Origin: Glycomyces algeriensis
Lineage (GTDB): Bacteria > Actinomycetota > Actinomycetes > Mycobacteriales > Micromonosporaceae
Assembly: GCF_027622855.1 (NCBI RefSeq)
Contig: NZ_JAPZVR010000006.1
Span: forward strand, 62,001-126,000
Direction: 5' to 3'
DNA: 64,000 nucleotides
How positions within the stretch are numbered: the first letter of the stretch is position 1; every line of letters starts with the position of its first letter. Below the pieces are notes generated by a model that saw only the letters and a list, made by a program, of their open reading frames with translations, searched no databases and had not been told where the DNA came from. A program made the position numbers and the translations under genes. Shown here piece by piece: positions 27,068 through 36,801 of this stretch.

Positions 27068-29964
27068 CTGCTGAACGGCCAGGTGCTCTGCTCGAGCATC
27101 GAGGCGGCCCGGGCCTCCAGGTCCGGGTCGCCCTGCTCCCGTGCGATGGACGCGAGCTGGCGGTACAGCTGCATGGTGACCTCCGAGAAGCTCTGGAACC
27201 GCGGCAGGTCCTGCTCGGCGTCGAGCAGTTCGCGCAGCGCCTCGTCTCCCTTCCCCATGCGGCGCAGGCAGATCGCCGCGGCGTTGCGGGCGGCGAGCGC
27301 GTTCTCGGCGTTGCCGATCCGCTCCGCCCGCTCCTGCTGCGCCCGCATCCGCTCGAGCATCGTCTCGGGGTCGTCCCCGTGCTCGGCGTCGATCCGCCAC
27401 AGCTGGTCGGCGATCACCGAGTCGGACAGGTCCGCCCCGAACTCGGCTTCGGCCGCGATCGCCCGCACCAGCAGCTCGCGCGCGCCCGGGTAGTCCCCTG
27501 CCGCCATGCGGTCGGCCGCGAGGCCCTGCCAGGAGAGGATGAGCCCGAACCGGTCGCCCATCGACGCGAAGATCGCGTTCGACTCGGCCAGTTCGGCCGC
27601 CGCCGCGTCGGGCCGCCCGGACCGGTACGAGAACTCGGAGACGAACAGCAGGCCGATCCCCCGCACCCACGCGTGCTCCTCGGTGGTCAGCCTGTCCAGG
27701 ATCTCGCGCATGCGCCCCCCGTCCCCGGCGATCATCGCCCGGATCATCGGGATCATCTGCAGCAGCGGTTCGACCGCGAAGAGCCCGTGCTCCTCACTGA
27801 TGCGCTGCGCGGCCGCGAACTCGGCGTCGATCTCGACCGGGTCGATCCGGCCCGACCACAGGCCCCAGCTGCCGGCCATCGACACTTTCGCGCGATGCAG
27901 CGGGTCCGCGTCATCAGCGTCTACAGAGTCGGCCGAGTCGGCAGAGCCGAGCGGGATCGCCCGGACCTGCCGGGCCAGCTCCATGCCCTCCTCGCGGAAG
28001 CCGCGCATCCACCAGTACCAGGAGAGCGGCGCGATCGCGCGGTAGGCGACGCGGGCGTTCCCGGCCGCGACCATGCGGCGGATCGCCGCGAAGAGGTTCG
28101 CGTGCTCGGCCCCGAGCCGGTCGAGCCACTCGACCTGTTCGGCGCGCATGAGGTGCGGCTCGGCCTCCTCGGCGAGGGCCGCGTAGTGCTCGGCGTGCCG
28201 CTCGAAGCGCTCGGCGGTCTCCCCCGCCTCGGCGAGCCGCGCGGCGGCGTACTCGCGCACGGTCTCCAGCAGCCGGTACCGGCCGCCGGGCAGGCGCTGC
28301 ACCAGCGACTTCTCGACCAGGCCCGTGATGTCGTCCGCGCTCGCGGAGCAGACCGCGCACGCGGCGGCGAGGTCGGCGCTGCCGCTGAAGACGGACATGC
28401 GGGCGAGCACGAGCCGCTCCCGCGGATCGAGGAGGTCCCAGCTCCAGTCGACCACCGCGCGCAGCGTCCGCTGGCGCGGCTCGGCCGTGCGCGGGCCCCG
28501 CCCGAGCAGGCCGAACCGGTCGTCGAGGCGCGCGGAGAGGTCCTCGATGCTCATGGCCCGCAGGCGGGCCGCCGCGAGCTCGATCGCGAGCGGCAGGCCG
28601 TCGAGCGCGGCGCAGACCTGCAGCACCGCGTCGGCGTTCGCCGCGTCGACCGCGAATCCCGGATCGCTCTGGCGGGCCCGCTCCTCGAACAGCGCGATGG
28701 CCGCGTGCGAGCGCAGGTCCGCGACCGAACCGGCGCGCTCGGGCAGCGGCAGAGGCCCGACGCCGAGCACGGCCTCCCCGGTGATGCCGAGCGCCTCGCG
28801 GCTCGTGGCGAGCACCCGCAGGCCCGGCACGCGGCCGAGCAGGTGCGCCAGCAGCTCGGCGGCGTCCTCGATCAGGTGCTCGCAGTTGTCCACCGCGAGC
28901 AGGAGGTCCCGGCCCCACAGGGCGTCGGTCAGGCGCGTCCGCGGGTCCTCGCTGCGGCGGGCGAGGATCGACTCGCCGAGGCCGATCGCATCGCCGAACA
29001 CCTCGGGCAGGCGGCTCGGGTCGGCGACGGGCGCGAGCTCCACCAGGCGCACCTCGCGACCCTCGGCGACCAGCCGGTTCGCGGTCTCCACCGCGAGGCG
29101 GGTCTTGCCGGTACCGCCTGGGCCGGTCAAGGTCACGAGCCGGTTCGCTTCGAGCAGACCGGTCACCGCCGCGATCTCGGACTCGCGCCCGATGCACGCG
29201 GTGAGCGGCTCGGGCAGGCGGTGCTGCTTGGGCCGGGCCGCCTGCGGTGGCGCTTCGCGCAGCACGTCGAGGTGCGCTTCGCGGAGCACCGCGGAGGGGT
29301 CGACGCCGAGCTCGTCGGCGAGGCGCTCCCGCACGGCGCCGAAGACGGCGAGGGCTTCGGCGCGGCGGCCCGCGGCGGCCAGCGCCCGCATGTACCGGGC
29401 GGCGTCGGGTTCGTTGAGCACGTCCGCGCCGTGGCGGGCGGCGAGTTCGGCGAGGACCGCGTCGGCGCCTTCGAGGCGCAGCCGGGCGTCGAGGTGCAGG
29501 GCGGCGACGGTGTCGCGGCGCATGGCGAGCCGAGTGCGGGCGGTCTCGGCGAAGGCGTACCCGTCGAGGTCGGCGAGCGCGGTGCCGCGCCAGAGCGCGA
29601 GGGCGGCTTCGGCGCTGTCGCGGGCGGCGGCGGGCCGGTCCTCTCTGGAGGCCGCTTCGGTGCCGGCGGCGAATCGCTCGAAGGCGTCGATGTCGGTGTC
29701 GGCGGCGAGCCGGTAGCCGCCGGGGCCGCTTTCGAGGCGGTCGCCGAGGAGGCCGCGCAGTCGCGACAGCTGGGTGTGGAGGGCGCCGCCGGCGTTGGCG
29801 GGCGGGTCCTCGGGCCAGACGGCGCCGATGAGTGCGGCGGCGGTGACGGCGCCGCCTTCGAGTGCGAGGCGGGCGAGGAGGGCGCGCTGGCGTCCGGCGG
29901 GGACCGGGACCTCGGTCCCGTCCTCGCCGAGCACTCGCAGCGGTCCCAGCAGCTCCACTCGCAT
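27064..29964 (-). CDS. AfsR-type SARP regulator (BTAD + NTPase + TPR)
   Basis: 966 residues. A winged-helix DNA-binding domain (start MRVELLGPLRVL) and a BTAD domain (to ~250) precede an NB-ARC/STAND NTPase with P-loop TGPGGTGKTRLA and Walker B LLLAVDNCEH. A helical TPR-like half follows. This is the AfsR/SARP-with-NTPase layout that activates secondary-metabolism and transport genes by binding 11-bp direct repeats. The convergent DrrAB-like operon carries such repeats and is the natural target. GATAGA lies 4 nt before the ATG, so the mRNA may be nearly leaderless. Confidence 0.92.
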   Translation of the reverse strand: MRVELLGPLRVLGEDGTEVPVPAGRQRALLARLALEGGAVTAAALIGAVWPEDPPANAGGALHTQLSRLRGLLGDRLESGPGGYRLAADTDIDAFERFAAGTEAASREDRPAAARDSAEAALALWRGTALADLDGYAFAETARTRLAMRRDTVAALHLDARLRLEGADAVLAELAARHGADVLNEPDAARYMRALAAAGRRAEALAVFGAVRERLADELGVDPSAVLREAHLDVLREAPPQAARPKQHRLPEPLTACIGRESEIAAVTGLLEANRLVTLTGPGGTGKTRLAVETANRLVAEGREVRLVELAPVADPSRLPEVFGDAIGLGESILARRSEDPRTRLTDALWGRDLLLAVDNCEHLIEDAAELLAHLLGRVPGLRVLATSREALGITGEAVLGVGPLPLPERAGSVADLRSHAAIALFEERARQSDPGFAVDAANADAVLQVCAALDGLPLAIELAAARLRAMSIEDLSARLDDRFGLLGRGPRTAEPRQRTLRAVVDWSWDLLDPRERLVLARMSVFSGSADLAAACAVCSASADDITGLVEKSLVQRLPGGRYRLLETVREYAAARLAEAGETAERFERHAEHYAALAEEAEPHLMRAEQVEWLDRLGAEHANLFAAIRRMVAAGNARVAYRAIAPLSWYWWMRGFREEGMELARQVRAIPLGSADSADSVDADDADPLHRAKVSMAGSWGLWSGRIDPVEIDAEFAAAQRISEEHGLFAVEPLLQMIPMIRAMIAGDGGRMREILDRLTTEEHAWVRGIGLLFVSEFSYRSGRPDAAAAELAESNAIFASMGDRFGLILSWQGLAADRMAAGDYPGARELLVRAIAAEAEFGADLSDSVIADQLWRIDAEHGDDPETMLERMRAQQERAERIGNAENALAARNAAAICLRRMGKGDEALRELLDAEQDLPRFQSFSEVTMQLYRQLASIAREQGDPDLEARAASMLEQSTWPFSS

Positions 29965-30265
29965 GCGGTCTATCTTGCCGCCCTGGCGGGGGCGCGGGCG
30001 ACCCGGTCGGCAATGGGCCGCGTGGACTCCCTAATGGAATCTGCTACTTGCATGAACAGGTTGTCACGGCATATCAGTGCTTTTCTGTCAAGTTCCCGAC
30101 TGATCGAACATACGGCGCGATCGCGCACGTACTGTCGTTCCCAAAACCCCGAAACGGTACGACCCCATGTGAGGTGCGGTGTCCGCCATGGCGATCAGTC
30201 TCGATCACAAACACGATGCTCTGCCCCGCACTGCCGAGTCTCGCGACCCGGAAGGAGAGCCCCCC
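29965..30265. other. intergenic region, AfsR-like / unknown gene
   Basis: 301 bp, lower in G+C than the surroundings, between divergent genes. It holds the palindrome GCGCGATCGCGC (30115-30126). Apart from the GATAGA box at the AfsR-like start I see no clear promoter, RNA or repeat. Confidence 0.4.
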
Positions 30266-30754
30266 ATGAGCCCTGGCCCCGCCGGCGCGCACATCGCCGG
30301 CTACTGCGTCGAGTTCCGGCTCGAGACCCGGGACAACGGGACCCGGGTCCTCCTCGCCCACGACCCCGACGGCGTGGCCGCCGCCGTCGCCACGATCGTG
30401 GCGGCCGACCTGCTCCAGGTCGCGACCGCGATCGTGCGCGACCGGCCCGGCTACGAGCCCGGCGGTCGGCCCGACCACGGCCTCAAGATCATCGCGGACA
30501 GCACTGCGGAGGTCGGGGCGCTGGCCTACTTCGGTCCGGGCGGCGAGGACTACGGTCCGGGCGCCTGGGTCACCTACTCGAGCGAGCTGCAGGCCCCGCA
30601 CCTGCGGCTCTACCGGGACATGGACGCGGCGAGCACGTTCCCGCCCGATGCGCACATCGCGTTGAGCACGCTGGCGCGCGCGGTGGAGGACTTCCGGGCG
30701 ACGGGCGGCCTGCGCCCGTCCGGCTGCATGTGGCGGCCCAGCACGGTGTGGTGA
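30266..30754 (+). CDS. small soluble protein of unknown function
   Basis: 162 residues from ATG 30266, which has a strong GGAAGGAGAG ribosome site. No signal peptide or membrane segment. The centre has AAAVATIVAADLLQVATAIV, then a beta-rich stretch (GALAYFGPGGEDYG, WVTYSSELQ). I do not recognise the family. The fold pattern is loosely like Imm1-type immunity proteins, but no toxin gene is adjacent, so I do not claim this. Confidence 0.6.
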   Translation: MSPGPAGAHIAGYCVEFRLETRDNGTRVLLAHDPDGVAAAVATIVAADLLQVATAIVRDRPGYEPGGRPDHGLKIIADSTAEVGALAYFGPGGEDYGPGAWVTYSSELQAPHLRLYRDMDAASTFPPDAHIALSTLARAVEDFRATGGLRPSGCMWRPSTVW

Positions 30755-30843
30755 CGCCGGTGTGGCGAGGGCCCTTGTGGCATTGACCGCCTGGCGGGAA
30801 CGCGGCCCGGTACCGAGCCCGCCTCTGGATAGTCTTTGCTGTC

Positions 30844-31392
30844 ATGAGCACCAGTGACGCCGTGACCGTGCGTTTCGCACGGGTCGGGGACGCGCCTGCG
30901 GCCAGCGCGATCCTCGACCACTACATCGCCGAGTCGACCAGCAACTTCCGCACGGAGCCGTACGCGCCCGGGGAGTGGGCGGAGCAGTTCGCGGCGAATG
31001 CGGACCGCTTCCCCTACCTCGTCGCGGAGTCCGGCGGGGCCGTGGCCGGGCTGGCGTACGCGAGCACGTGGCGGCCGAAGCAGGCGTACGCGTGGACCGC
31101 CGAGTCGACGGTGTACGTCTCGCCCGACCACCAGGGTCGGGGCGTCGGCTCGCTCCTGTACGGGGAGCTGCTCAAACAGCTTGAGCAGCAAGGGTTCCGC
31201 AGTGTGATGGCACAGATCTCGCAGCCGAACCCGGGCAGCGAGGCGCTGCACGCCCGCTTCGGTTTCGAGCTGCTGGGCAGCATCCGCGATGCCGGGTTCA
31301 AGCACGGTTCCTGGGTCGGCGTCGGCATCTGGCAGAAGATCCTGGCCGAGCCGGAGCACCCGCCCGCGCCGACGGCGCCGACGGCCCGCTGA
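30844..31392 (+). CDS. GNAT acetyltransferase, phosphinothricin/methionine-sulfone type
   Basis: 182 residues, single GNAT domain. VRFARVGDAPAASAILDHYI, then STVYVSPDHQGRGVGSLLYGELL (acetyl-CoA loop) and GFELLGSIRDAGFKHGSWVGVGIWQK are the hallmarks of the Pat/Bar/MddA group, which N-acetylates phosphinothricin, methionine sulfoximine or related amino acids. GATAGT lies 12 nt before the ATG and there is no ribosome site, so it is near-leaderless. It could protect against a self-made or environmental glutamate analogue. Confidence 0.88.
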   Translation: MSTSDAVTVRFARVGDAPAASAILDHYIAESTSNFRTEPYAPGEWAEQFAANADRFPYLVAESGGAVAGLAYASTWRPKQAYAWTAESTVYVSPDHQGRGVGSLLYGELLKQLEQQGFRSVMAQISQPNPGSEALHARFGFELLGSIRDAGFKHGSWVGVGIWQKILAEPEHPPAPTAPTAR

Positions 31393-31561
31393 TCCCCTGT
31401 CCGGCGAGTGGCGCTGCGGTTCCAATGAACCTCTAATCGTTCTCGCGTGGAATACAGAGGCCCCGTCCCTAATCTTTGGCGCAGGGGAAAGAAGAAGAAA
31501 CCTCCTGAGGGGTGACGAGCCGCAAGGCGAGTCGAATCCAATTGATGGGTGTGGGGTAGTG

Positions 31562-31593
31562 ATCGGGCCCGGAGCGAAAGCTCCGGGCCCGAT
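31562..31593. terminator. bidirectional terminator between the Pat-like gene and xylA
   Basis: 14-bp perfect arms (ATCGGGCCCGGAGC and complement) closed by a GAAA tetraloop, between convergent genes. The T-rich tract is weak. Confidence 0.85.
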
Positions 31594-31620
31594 TGCATTG
31601 CCTTGCTTTAATACTTGCGC

Positions 31621-32793
31621 TTAGCGAACGCCGTAGAGGTGCTCGAGGGCGAGCTGGTCGAGGTGCTCGAAGGCCATGCCCTTAGCGGCGAGGCCTTCGA
31701 CGTCGACCTTGACGTCCTTGAGGTCGGCCCAGGTCTCGCCTTCGGCGAGGGTGGGGGTCGCGAGCTCGGCGACGCGGGCGGCCGCGAGGGCCTCCTGCAC
31801 CTCGGGGTCGGCGCGGAAGGCGCGGACCTTGGCCTGCAGGATCTTGTAGTTGCGCATGCAGGCGGCGGCCGAGACCCACACGCCGTTGTCGTCTTCGACG
31901 CGCGGGGGCTTGTAGTCGAAGTGGATCGGGCCGGTGTACTGGCCCTTGGCGATGCCCTCTTCGACGGCGTCGACGACCCAGAAGGCCCCGCCGACGTTGC
32001 CGGCGCCGAAGCGCAGGTCCTGGTCGAAGCGCGGACCGGTCTGGCCGTTGAGGTCGATGTGGTAGAGCTTGCCGTGCCACAGGGCCTGGCGGATGCCGGC
32101 GGCGAAGTCGAGGCCGGCCATCTCCTCGTGCCCGATCTCGGGGTTGATGCCGACCAGTTCGGGGCGCTCGAGCTCGTTGATGAACGCGAGGGCGTGGCCG
32201 AGGGTCGGCAGCAGGATGTTGCCGCGGGGCTCGTTCGGCTTGGGCTCGATGGCGAAGCGCAGGTCGTAGCCCTGCTCGGTGACGTAGTCGCCGAGGGTGT
32301 CGAAGGCTTCCTTCATACGGGCCATGGCGGACTGGACGTCCTTGGAGCCGCCGAACTCGGCGCCTTCGCGGCCGCCCCAGGCGACGTAGATCTCGGCGCC
32401 GAGTTCGGCGGCGAGGTCGATGTTGCGCATGACCTTGCTGATGGCGAAGCGGCGCACGTCGCGGTCGTTGTGGGTGAAGCCGCCGTCTTTGAAGATCGGG
32501 TGGCTGAAGAGGTTGGTGGTCGCGGTGGTGACCTTGAGGCCGGTCTCGTCGAGGGCCTTGCGGAACGCGCCGACCTTGGCGTCGCGCTCGGCTTCGGAGT
32601 CGTCGAAGCCGAACACGTCGTTGTCGTGGAAGTTGACGCCGTAGGCGCCGAGCTCGGCGAGCTTGCGCACGGCGCGGTCGGCGGCCATGGCGTCGCGGGT
32701 GGCCGAGCCGAAGACGTCCTGAGCCGCCCAGCCGACCGTCCAGATGCCGAAGGAGAACTTGTCCTCAGGCACCGGTGCGTATTTGTCGGTCAT
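31621..32793 (-). CDS. xylA: xylose isomerase
   Basis: 390 residues, the length of class I (actinobacterial) enzymes. Hallmarks are [11 protein letters not shown] with the catalytic His, EPKPNEPRG with the metal ligand Glu, and [15 protein letters not shown]. It converts D-xylose to D-xylulose in the cytosol. ATG 32793 follows AAAAGGAT. It is the third gene of GH31-xylB-xylA, 14 bp after xylB, so xylose freed from xylosides goes straight into the pentose phosphate pathway. Confidence 0.97.
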   Translation of the reverse strand: MTDKYAPVPEDKFSFGIWTVGWAAQDVFGSATRDAMAADRAVRKLAELGAYGVNFHDNDVFGFDDSEAERDAKVGAFRKALDETGLKVTTATTNLFSHPIFKDGGFTHNDRDVRRFAISKVMRNIDLAAELGAEIYVAWGGREGAEFGGSKDVQSAMARMKEAFDTLGDYVTEQGYDLRFAIEPKPNEPRGNILLPTLGHALAFINELERPELVGINPEIGHEEMAGLDFAAGIRQALWHGKLYHIDLNGQTGPRFDQDLRFGAGNVGGAFWVVDAVEEGIAKGQYTGPIHFDYKPPRVEDDNGVWVSAAACMRNYKILQAKVRAFRADPEVQEALAAARVAELATPTLAEGETWADLKDVKVDVEGLAAKGMAFEHLDQLALEHLYGVR

Positions 32794-32807
32794 GATCGAT
32801 CCTTTTC

Positions 32808-34217
32808 TCATTGGTGTGCGGCCCAGGACGAGGTCTCGTCCCGGAGGCTCGCGTACTGCTCGACGATGTTTCTGAACGACCCGGGCGTGGCGGCGTCGCC
32901 GGTCAACCGCGCGGTGTCGCCTGTCTTCCACTGCGGCGGGGTCTGGGCGCCGCTGAGGGCCCATGCCGCCTGCTTGGCGGCCCCGAGGGCCACGTACTCG
33001 GCCGAGGGCGGGACCTCGACGTCGACGCCGAAGACGCTCGGGGCGATGCGGCGCACGGCCTCGGAGGCGGACGCGCCGCCGATGAGGAGGACGCGCTTCG
33101 CCGTCAGCCCTTGGGCGGCCATGGCGGCGAGGCCGTCGGCCTGGGCCGAGAGCATGCCTTCGACGGCGGCGCGGGCGAGGTCCTCGCGGGTCGCGCCCGT
33201 CGTGAGCCCGTTGATGACCCCGGTCGCGTTGGGGCGCTTGGGGGTCCGTTCGCCGTCGAGGTACGGCAGGAGGGTGAGGCCTCCGGCGCCGGGCTCGGCG
33301 GCGAGCGCGAGAGCGTCGAACTCCTCGTGGGTCACACCGAGGAGGGTACGGAAGGTGTCGAGGACGCGGGCGGCGTTCAGGGTGCAGACGAGCGGCAGGA
33401 ACCGGCCGGTGGCGTCGCTGAAGCCGGCCACGAGCCCGGAGGCGTCGGCGGCGGGGACGTCGGAGACGCCGAAGACGGTGCCCGAGGTGCCGAGCGAAAC
33501 GGCCACGTCGCCGGGGCCGAGGCCCAGGCCGAGGGCGGCGCCGGCGTTGTCGCCGGTGCCGGGTGCGACCGCGGCGCCGGAGGCGGTGCGGCCGACGACC
33601 TCGTTCGGGGCGGCGACGCGCGGGAGCGCGAGGTCGCGGCCGAAGGCCTGGACGAGCCGGTCCCGCACGTAGCCGCCCGTGGCGGGCGACCAGTAGCCGG
33701 TGCCGGAGGCGTCCGAGCGGTCGGTGGTCGCGTCGGCGGCGGTGGCCCCGCGGAGCTTCATGGTGAGCCAGTCGTGCGGCAGCATCACCGAAACAGTTTT
33801 CGCCGCGTTTTCAGGCTCGTTCTCGGCGAGCCAGGCGAGTTTCGTGGCGGTGAAGGAGGCCGCGAGGACGAGTCCGGTGTCGCCGGCCCAGGCCTCGGGG
33901 CCGCCGTGCTCGGCGGTGAGCCGCTCGGCCTGCGGGGCCGAGCGGGTGTCGTTCCACAGCAGCGCCGGGCGCACGACCTGGTCGTTCGCGTCGAGGACGA
34001 CCATGCCGTGCTGCTGCCCGGCGACGGCCACGGCCTCGGCGCGGTCCAGCAGGCCCTTTCCGGCCTCCTGGAGCGCCTCCCACCAGGCTTCGGGCGGGCA
34101 CTCGGTCCCATCCGGGTGGGAGGCGCGACCGGAGTCGACGATCTCGCCGGTCTCGGCTTCGACCAACAACACTTTCGTCGACTGCGTCGATGAGTCGACT
34201 CCGGCCACCAGGGTCAT
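32808..34217 (-). CDS. xylB: xylulokinase
   Basis: 469 residues, FGGY-family kinase. N-terminal [14 protein letters not shown] (phosphate loop), [12 protein letters not shown] (substrate loop typical of xylulokinase), and C-terminal [13 protein letters not shown] (ATP site). It phosphorylates D-xylulose to xylulose 5-phosphate. Its ATG directly abuts the TAG of the GH31 gene, and xylA follows 14 bp downstream, so the three form one operon. Confidence 0.96.
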   Translation of the reverse strand: MTLVAGVDSSTQSTKVLLVEAETGEIVDSGRASHPDGTECPPEAWWEALQEAGKGLLDRAEAVAVAGQQHGMVVLDANDQVVRPALLWNDTRSAPQAERLTAEHGGPEAWAGDTGLVLAASFTATKLAWLAENEPENAAKTVSVMLPHDWLTMKLRGATAADATTDRSDASGTGYWSPATGGYVRDRLVQAFGRDLALPRVAAPNEVVGRTASGAAVAPGTGDNAGAALGLGLGPGDVAVSLGTSGTVFGVSDVPAADASGLVAGFSDATGRFLPLVCTLNAARVLDTFRTLLGVTHEEFDALALAAEPGAGGLTLLPYLDGERTPKRPNATGVINGLTTGATREDLARAAVEGMLSAQADGLAAMAAQGLTAKRVLLIGGASASEAVRRIAPSVFGVDVEVPPSAEYVALGAAKQAAWALSGAQTPPQWKTGDTARLTGDAATPGSFRNIVEQYASLRDETSSWAAHQ

Positions 34218-36515
34218 CTAGGTACGCTCCAGCTCCACGTTCGCGGGCTTGCCCGCAACATCTACGACACTCACATTAGCGATATCGGCCGGCCCTGTCG
34301 ACACCAGGGTCACAACAGTTTCTGAAACTGTTTCAATCTCAACCGTGGTGTCGCCGTCGACGTCGCTGATCACGATGCCGCGGTCGGGGGTGCCCCACAC
34401 CTCGAGCGTGATGTCCGCGAACGCGCCGTCGGCGATCTGCACGTCGGCGGCGATGCGCGGGATGATCGCGCCGTAGCGCACGAACACCGGGAAGGTCTCC
34501 AGGGTGTGCTTCGTGTCGATGTAGCGACCGCCCTCGTGGACCTCCTTGGTCCAGAAGTCGATCCACCGGCCCTCGGGCAGGTACACCTTGCGCTCGCCCG
34601 ACGGGTCGTTCACCGGCGCGACGAGGAGGTCCTTGCCGAAGCGGTACTCCTGGTCGGCGTTCCACGCCACCGGGTCCGAGGGGTTGTCCACATTGAGCGC
34701 GCGCAGCACCGGCTCGCCGGTGCGCGAGGCGTGCACGGCCGCCGAGTAGATGTACGGCATGAGCGAGTACCGCAGCCGCAGCGACTCCACCGCGAGGCGC
34801 TCGGCCTCCGCGGAGAACTCCCACAGCTCGCGGGTCGTGGTGCCGTGGTAGCGCAGCAGCGGCGAGAGCGCGCCGAACTGGGCCCAGCGGATGTACAGAT
34901 CGTCGTGGGGCGTGCCGTTGAAGCCGCCGGTGTCGTGCGACCAGAACGGGACGCCTGACAGGCCGTGCGAGAGGCCGCCGCGGATGGTGCCGCCCAGGCC
35001 CGCCCAGGTGGTCTGGACGTCGCCCGACCACTGCGCGGAGTGGCGCTGCCCGCCGAGGAACGACGAACGCGCCCACACCAGCTCGTGGCCGTTGACCTCG
35101 CGGGTCACCTCGACCACCGCGTCGTTGTAGAGCAGGGTGTACACGTTGTGCAGCTCGGTGCCGCTCATGCCGTTGTGCGCCACCGCGTCAGCGGGCACGC
35201 CCTCCGCGAAGTCCGTCTTGTACAGGGCAGCGCCGGCCTGCAGCGGGCCGCGCAGCAGGTCCTTCCACCACGCGACCGCGTCGGGGTTGGTGAAGTCGAC
35301 GATGCCGCTGGCCTGGTGCGAGCCGTGCCAGACGTCCGCCACGTAGGTCTCGCCCTTGGCGTTCTTCAGGAAGTAGCCGCGCTCGTCGCCCTCGGCGAAG
35401 ACCGGTGACAGGGCCGAGATGTAGGAGTTCATCCACAGGCAGACCTTGAAGCCCTGCTCGGCCAGCTCGGCGAGCATCCGCTCCGGGTTCGGGAAGTTCT
35501 CGCGGTCCCACTGCATGTCGGACCAGTGCGGCTCGTGCTGCCAGAACGTGTCCAGGTGGAGCACGTCGCACGGGATGCCGCGCTCGCGGATCTTCTTGGC
35601 CCGCTCCATGACCCGCTCCTCGGAGTCCACGAAGAAGCCCGAGGAGATCCAGGTGCCGAAGGCCCACTTCGGGGGCAGCGACGGGCGGGAGGTGAGGCCG
35701 TCGAACCGGTCGAGGACCTCGACCGGGGTCCCGCCGAGCACGAAGTACTCGAGGGCGTCGTCGGGCACGATGAACTCGACGGCCGCGTGGGTCTGCTGGG
35801 CCATGTCGAACTCGACGGGCGCGCCGGAGTTGACGACGATCCCGTAGCCGCGGTCCGAGACGTAGATCGGGGCGTTCTTGTACATGCGGATCGACTCGGA
35901 GCCGAACGCGTCGAAGTTCCACATCAGCGGGCGCTGGCCGCGGGCGTTCAGCGGCGCGAACCGCTCGCCGAACCCGGCGAAGGCCTCGTCGGGCGCGGCG
36001 GTGAACGACTCGTGGAACGCGACCGGCTGGCCGTCCACGAGGGACCGGCCGAACGGCAGCGTGCGCAGGCGCCCGGAGATGTCCTCCTCGCCCGCGTTCT
36101 GGGCCACGAGGGTCTTCCCGGCGGCGTCGGTGTACCGCAGCGACCAGGTCTCCAGGGTGGCGACGGCGCGGACGGAGCCGGCGTCGACGACCACGGTGCC
36201 GTCCTCGACCGAGACCTTCGCGTCGGCGTAGGCGCCGGCGTGGACCAGCTCGATGATCTTCTCGACGGAGGGGCGGGCGGCCGGGTCGGCCGAGAGGCGG
36301 GCGCGCACGACGCCCTCGGCGACGGCGCTGATGCCGATGTACAGCTCCTCCCCCGCGCTCGTCTGGGCCTTCAGGAGCACGGAGGCGGGGCCGGTCTCGG
36401 CGACTTCGGCGCTCGTGACGGCCGACAGACCCTGCTCGCCGTTGGCTCGCTGGGGAAGCTCCGGGGGGTCGGCGACGAAGAACTCGCGGGCGACCAGCGG
36501 CGGGCGATAAGGCAT
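34218..36515 (-). CDS. GH31 alpha-xylosidase
   Basis: 765 residues from ATG 36515 (CAGGAG ribosome site). GH31 layout: N-terminal beta-sandwich, catalytic barrel with nucleophile Asp435 in YKTDFAEG, acid/base Asp in FWSHDTGGF, then C-terminal beta domains. KTDF at the nucleophile is typical of YicI-type alpha-xylosidases rather than alpha-glucosidases. There is no signal peptide, so it acts inside the cell on imported alpha-xylosides such as isoprimeverose. It leads the xylBA operon and has a ROK operator 66 bp upstream. Confidence 0.92.
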   Translation of the reverse strand: MPYRPPLVAREFFVADPPELPQRANGEQGLSAVTSAEVAETGPASVLLKAQTSAGEELYIGISAVAEGVVRARLSADPAARPSVEKIIELVHAGAYADAKVSVEDGTVVVDAGSVRAVATLETWSLRYTDAAGKTLVAQNAGEEDISGRLRTLPFGRSLVDGQPVAFHESFTAAPDEAFAGFGERFAPLNARGQRPLMWNFDAFGSESIRMYKNAPIYVSDRGYGIVVNSGAPVEFDMAQQTHAAVEFIVPDDALEYFVLGGTPVEVLDRFDGLTSRPSLPPKWAFGTWISSGFFVDSEERVMERAKKIRERGIPCDVLHLDTFWQHEPHWSDMQWDRENFPNPERMLAELAEQGFKVCLWMNSYISALSPVFAEGDERGYFLKNAKGETYVADVWHGSHQASGIVDFTNPDAVAWWKDLLRGPLQAGAALYKTDFAEGVPADAVAHNGMSGTELHNVYTLLYNDAVVEVTREVNGHELVWARSSFLGGQRHSAQWSGDVQTTWAGLGGTIRGGLSHGLSGVPFWSHDTGGFNGTPHDDLYIRWAQFGALSPLLRYHGTTTRELWEFSAEAERLAVESLRLRYSLMPYIYSAAVHASRTGEPVLRALNVDNPSDPVAWNADQEYRFGKDLLVAPVNDPSGERKVYLPEGRWIDFWTKEVHEGGRYIDTKHTLETFPVFVRYGAIIPRIAADVQIADGAFADITLEVWGTPDRGIVISDVDGDTTVEIETVSETVVTLVSTGPADIANVSVVDVAGKPANVELERT

Positions 36516-36580
36516 TCGATGCTCCTGCCTGTTGAGGGTATGTACGACAGTGCGAGCCGGGTGGGGCGGCACGACGTTCA

Positions 36581-36605
36581 TTAGTTTATCGACTATCCGA
36601 ACAAA
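36581..36605. promoter_or_regulatory. ROK/XylR-type operator of the GH31-xylB-xylA operon
   Basis: TTAGTTTATCGA, then CTATCCGAACAAA. It matches the importer-operon site (20325-20349) at most positions, with a weaker right arm (AACAAA for AACTAA). The shared ATCGAnTAnCCGAA centre suggests that the ROK protein at 18903-20147 binds both. Confidence 0.75.
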
Positions 36606-36717
36606 TTGCGACCGGGGGCGTCGAGATTCCGCGGGACGCTTTCGCCAGGCGCCCTGAGCGCCCCGCGGCGCACCCGGCGCCGCCCGGTGCGCCGAGTCGC
36701 CCACACCGCGGGCGCGG

Positions 36718-36754
36718 GAAAGCTACCCTGGGCGGTGCGACCGCCCGAAAGCTA
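36718..36754. repeat. GAAAGCTA direct repeat flanking an inverted repeat, dps upstream region
   Basis: GAAAGCTA at 36718-36725 and 36747-36754 (29 bp apart) flank GGGCGGT-GCG-ACCGCCC (36730-36746), 48-84 bp before dps. This is a likely regulatory module for dps; the factor is unknown. Confidence 0.4.
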
Positions 36755-36801
36755 ACGTCGCGCACCGCGTTCCAGAGCCCAGTCCGATGCGAGGTACCGA
36801 G

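Noticed and set aside
30266-30754. Imm1-type immunity protein of a toxin system
   Set aside because: Only a loose composition likeness and no toxin gene next to it.
26644-30786. 1380-codon open frame antisense to the AfsR-like gene
   Set aside because: No domains, composition typical of shadow frames, and it covers drrB and the regulator in wrong frames.
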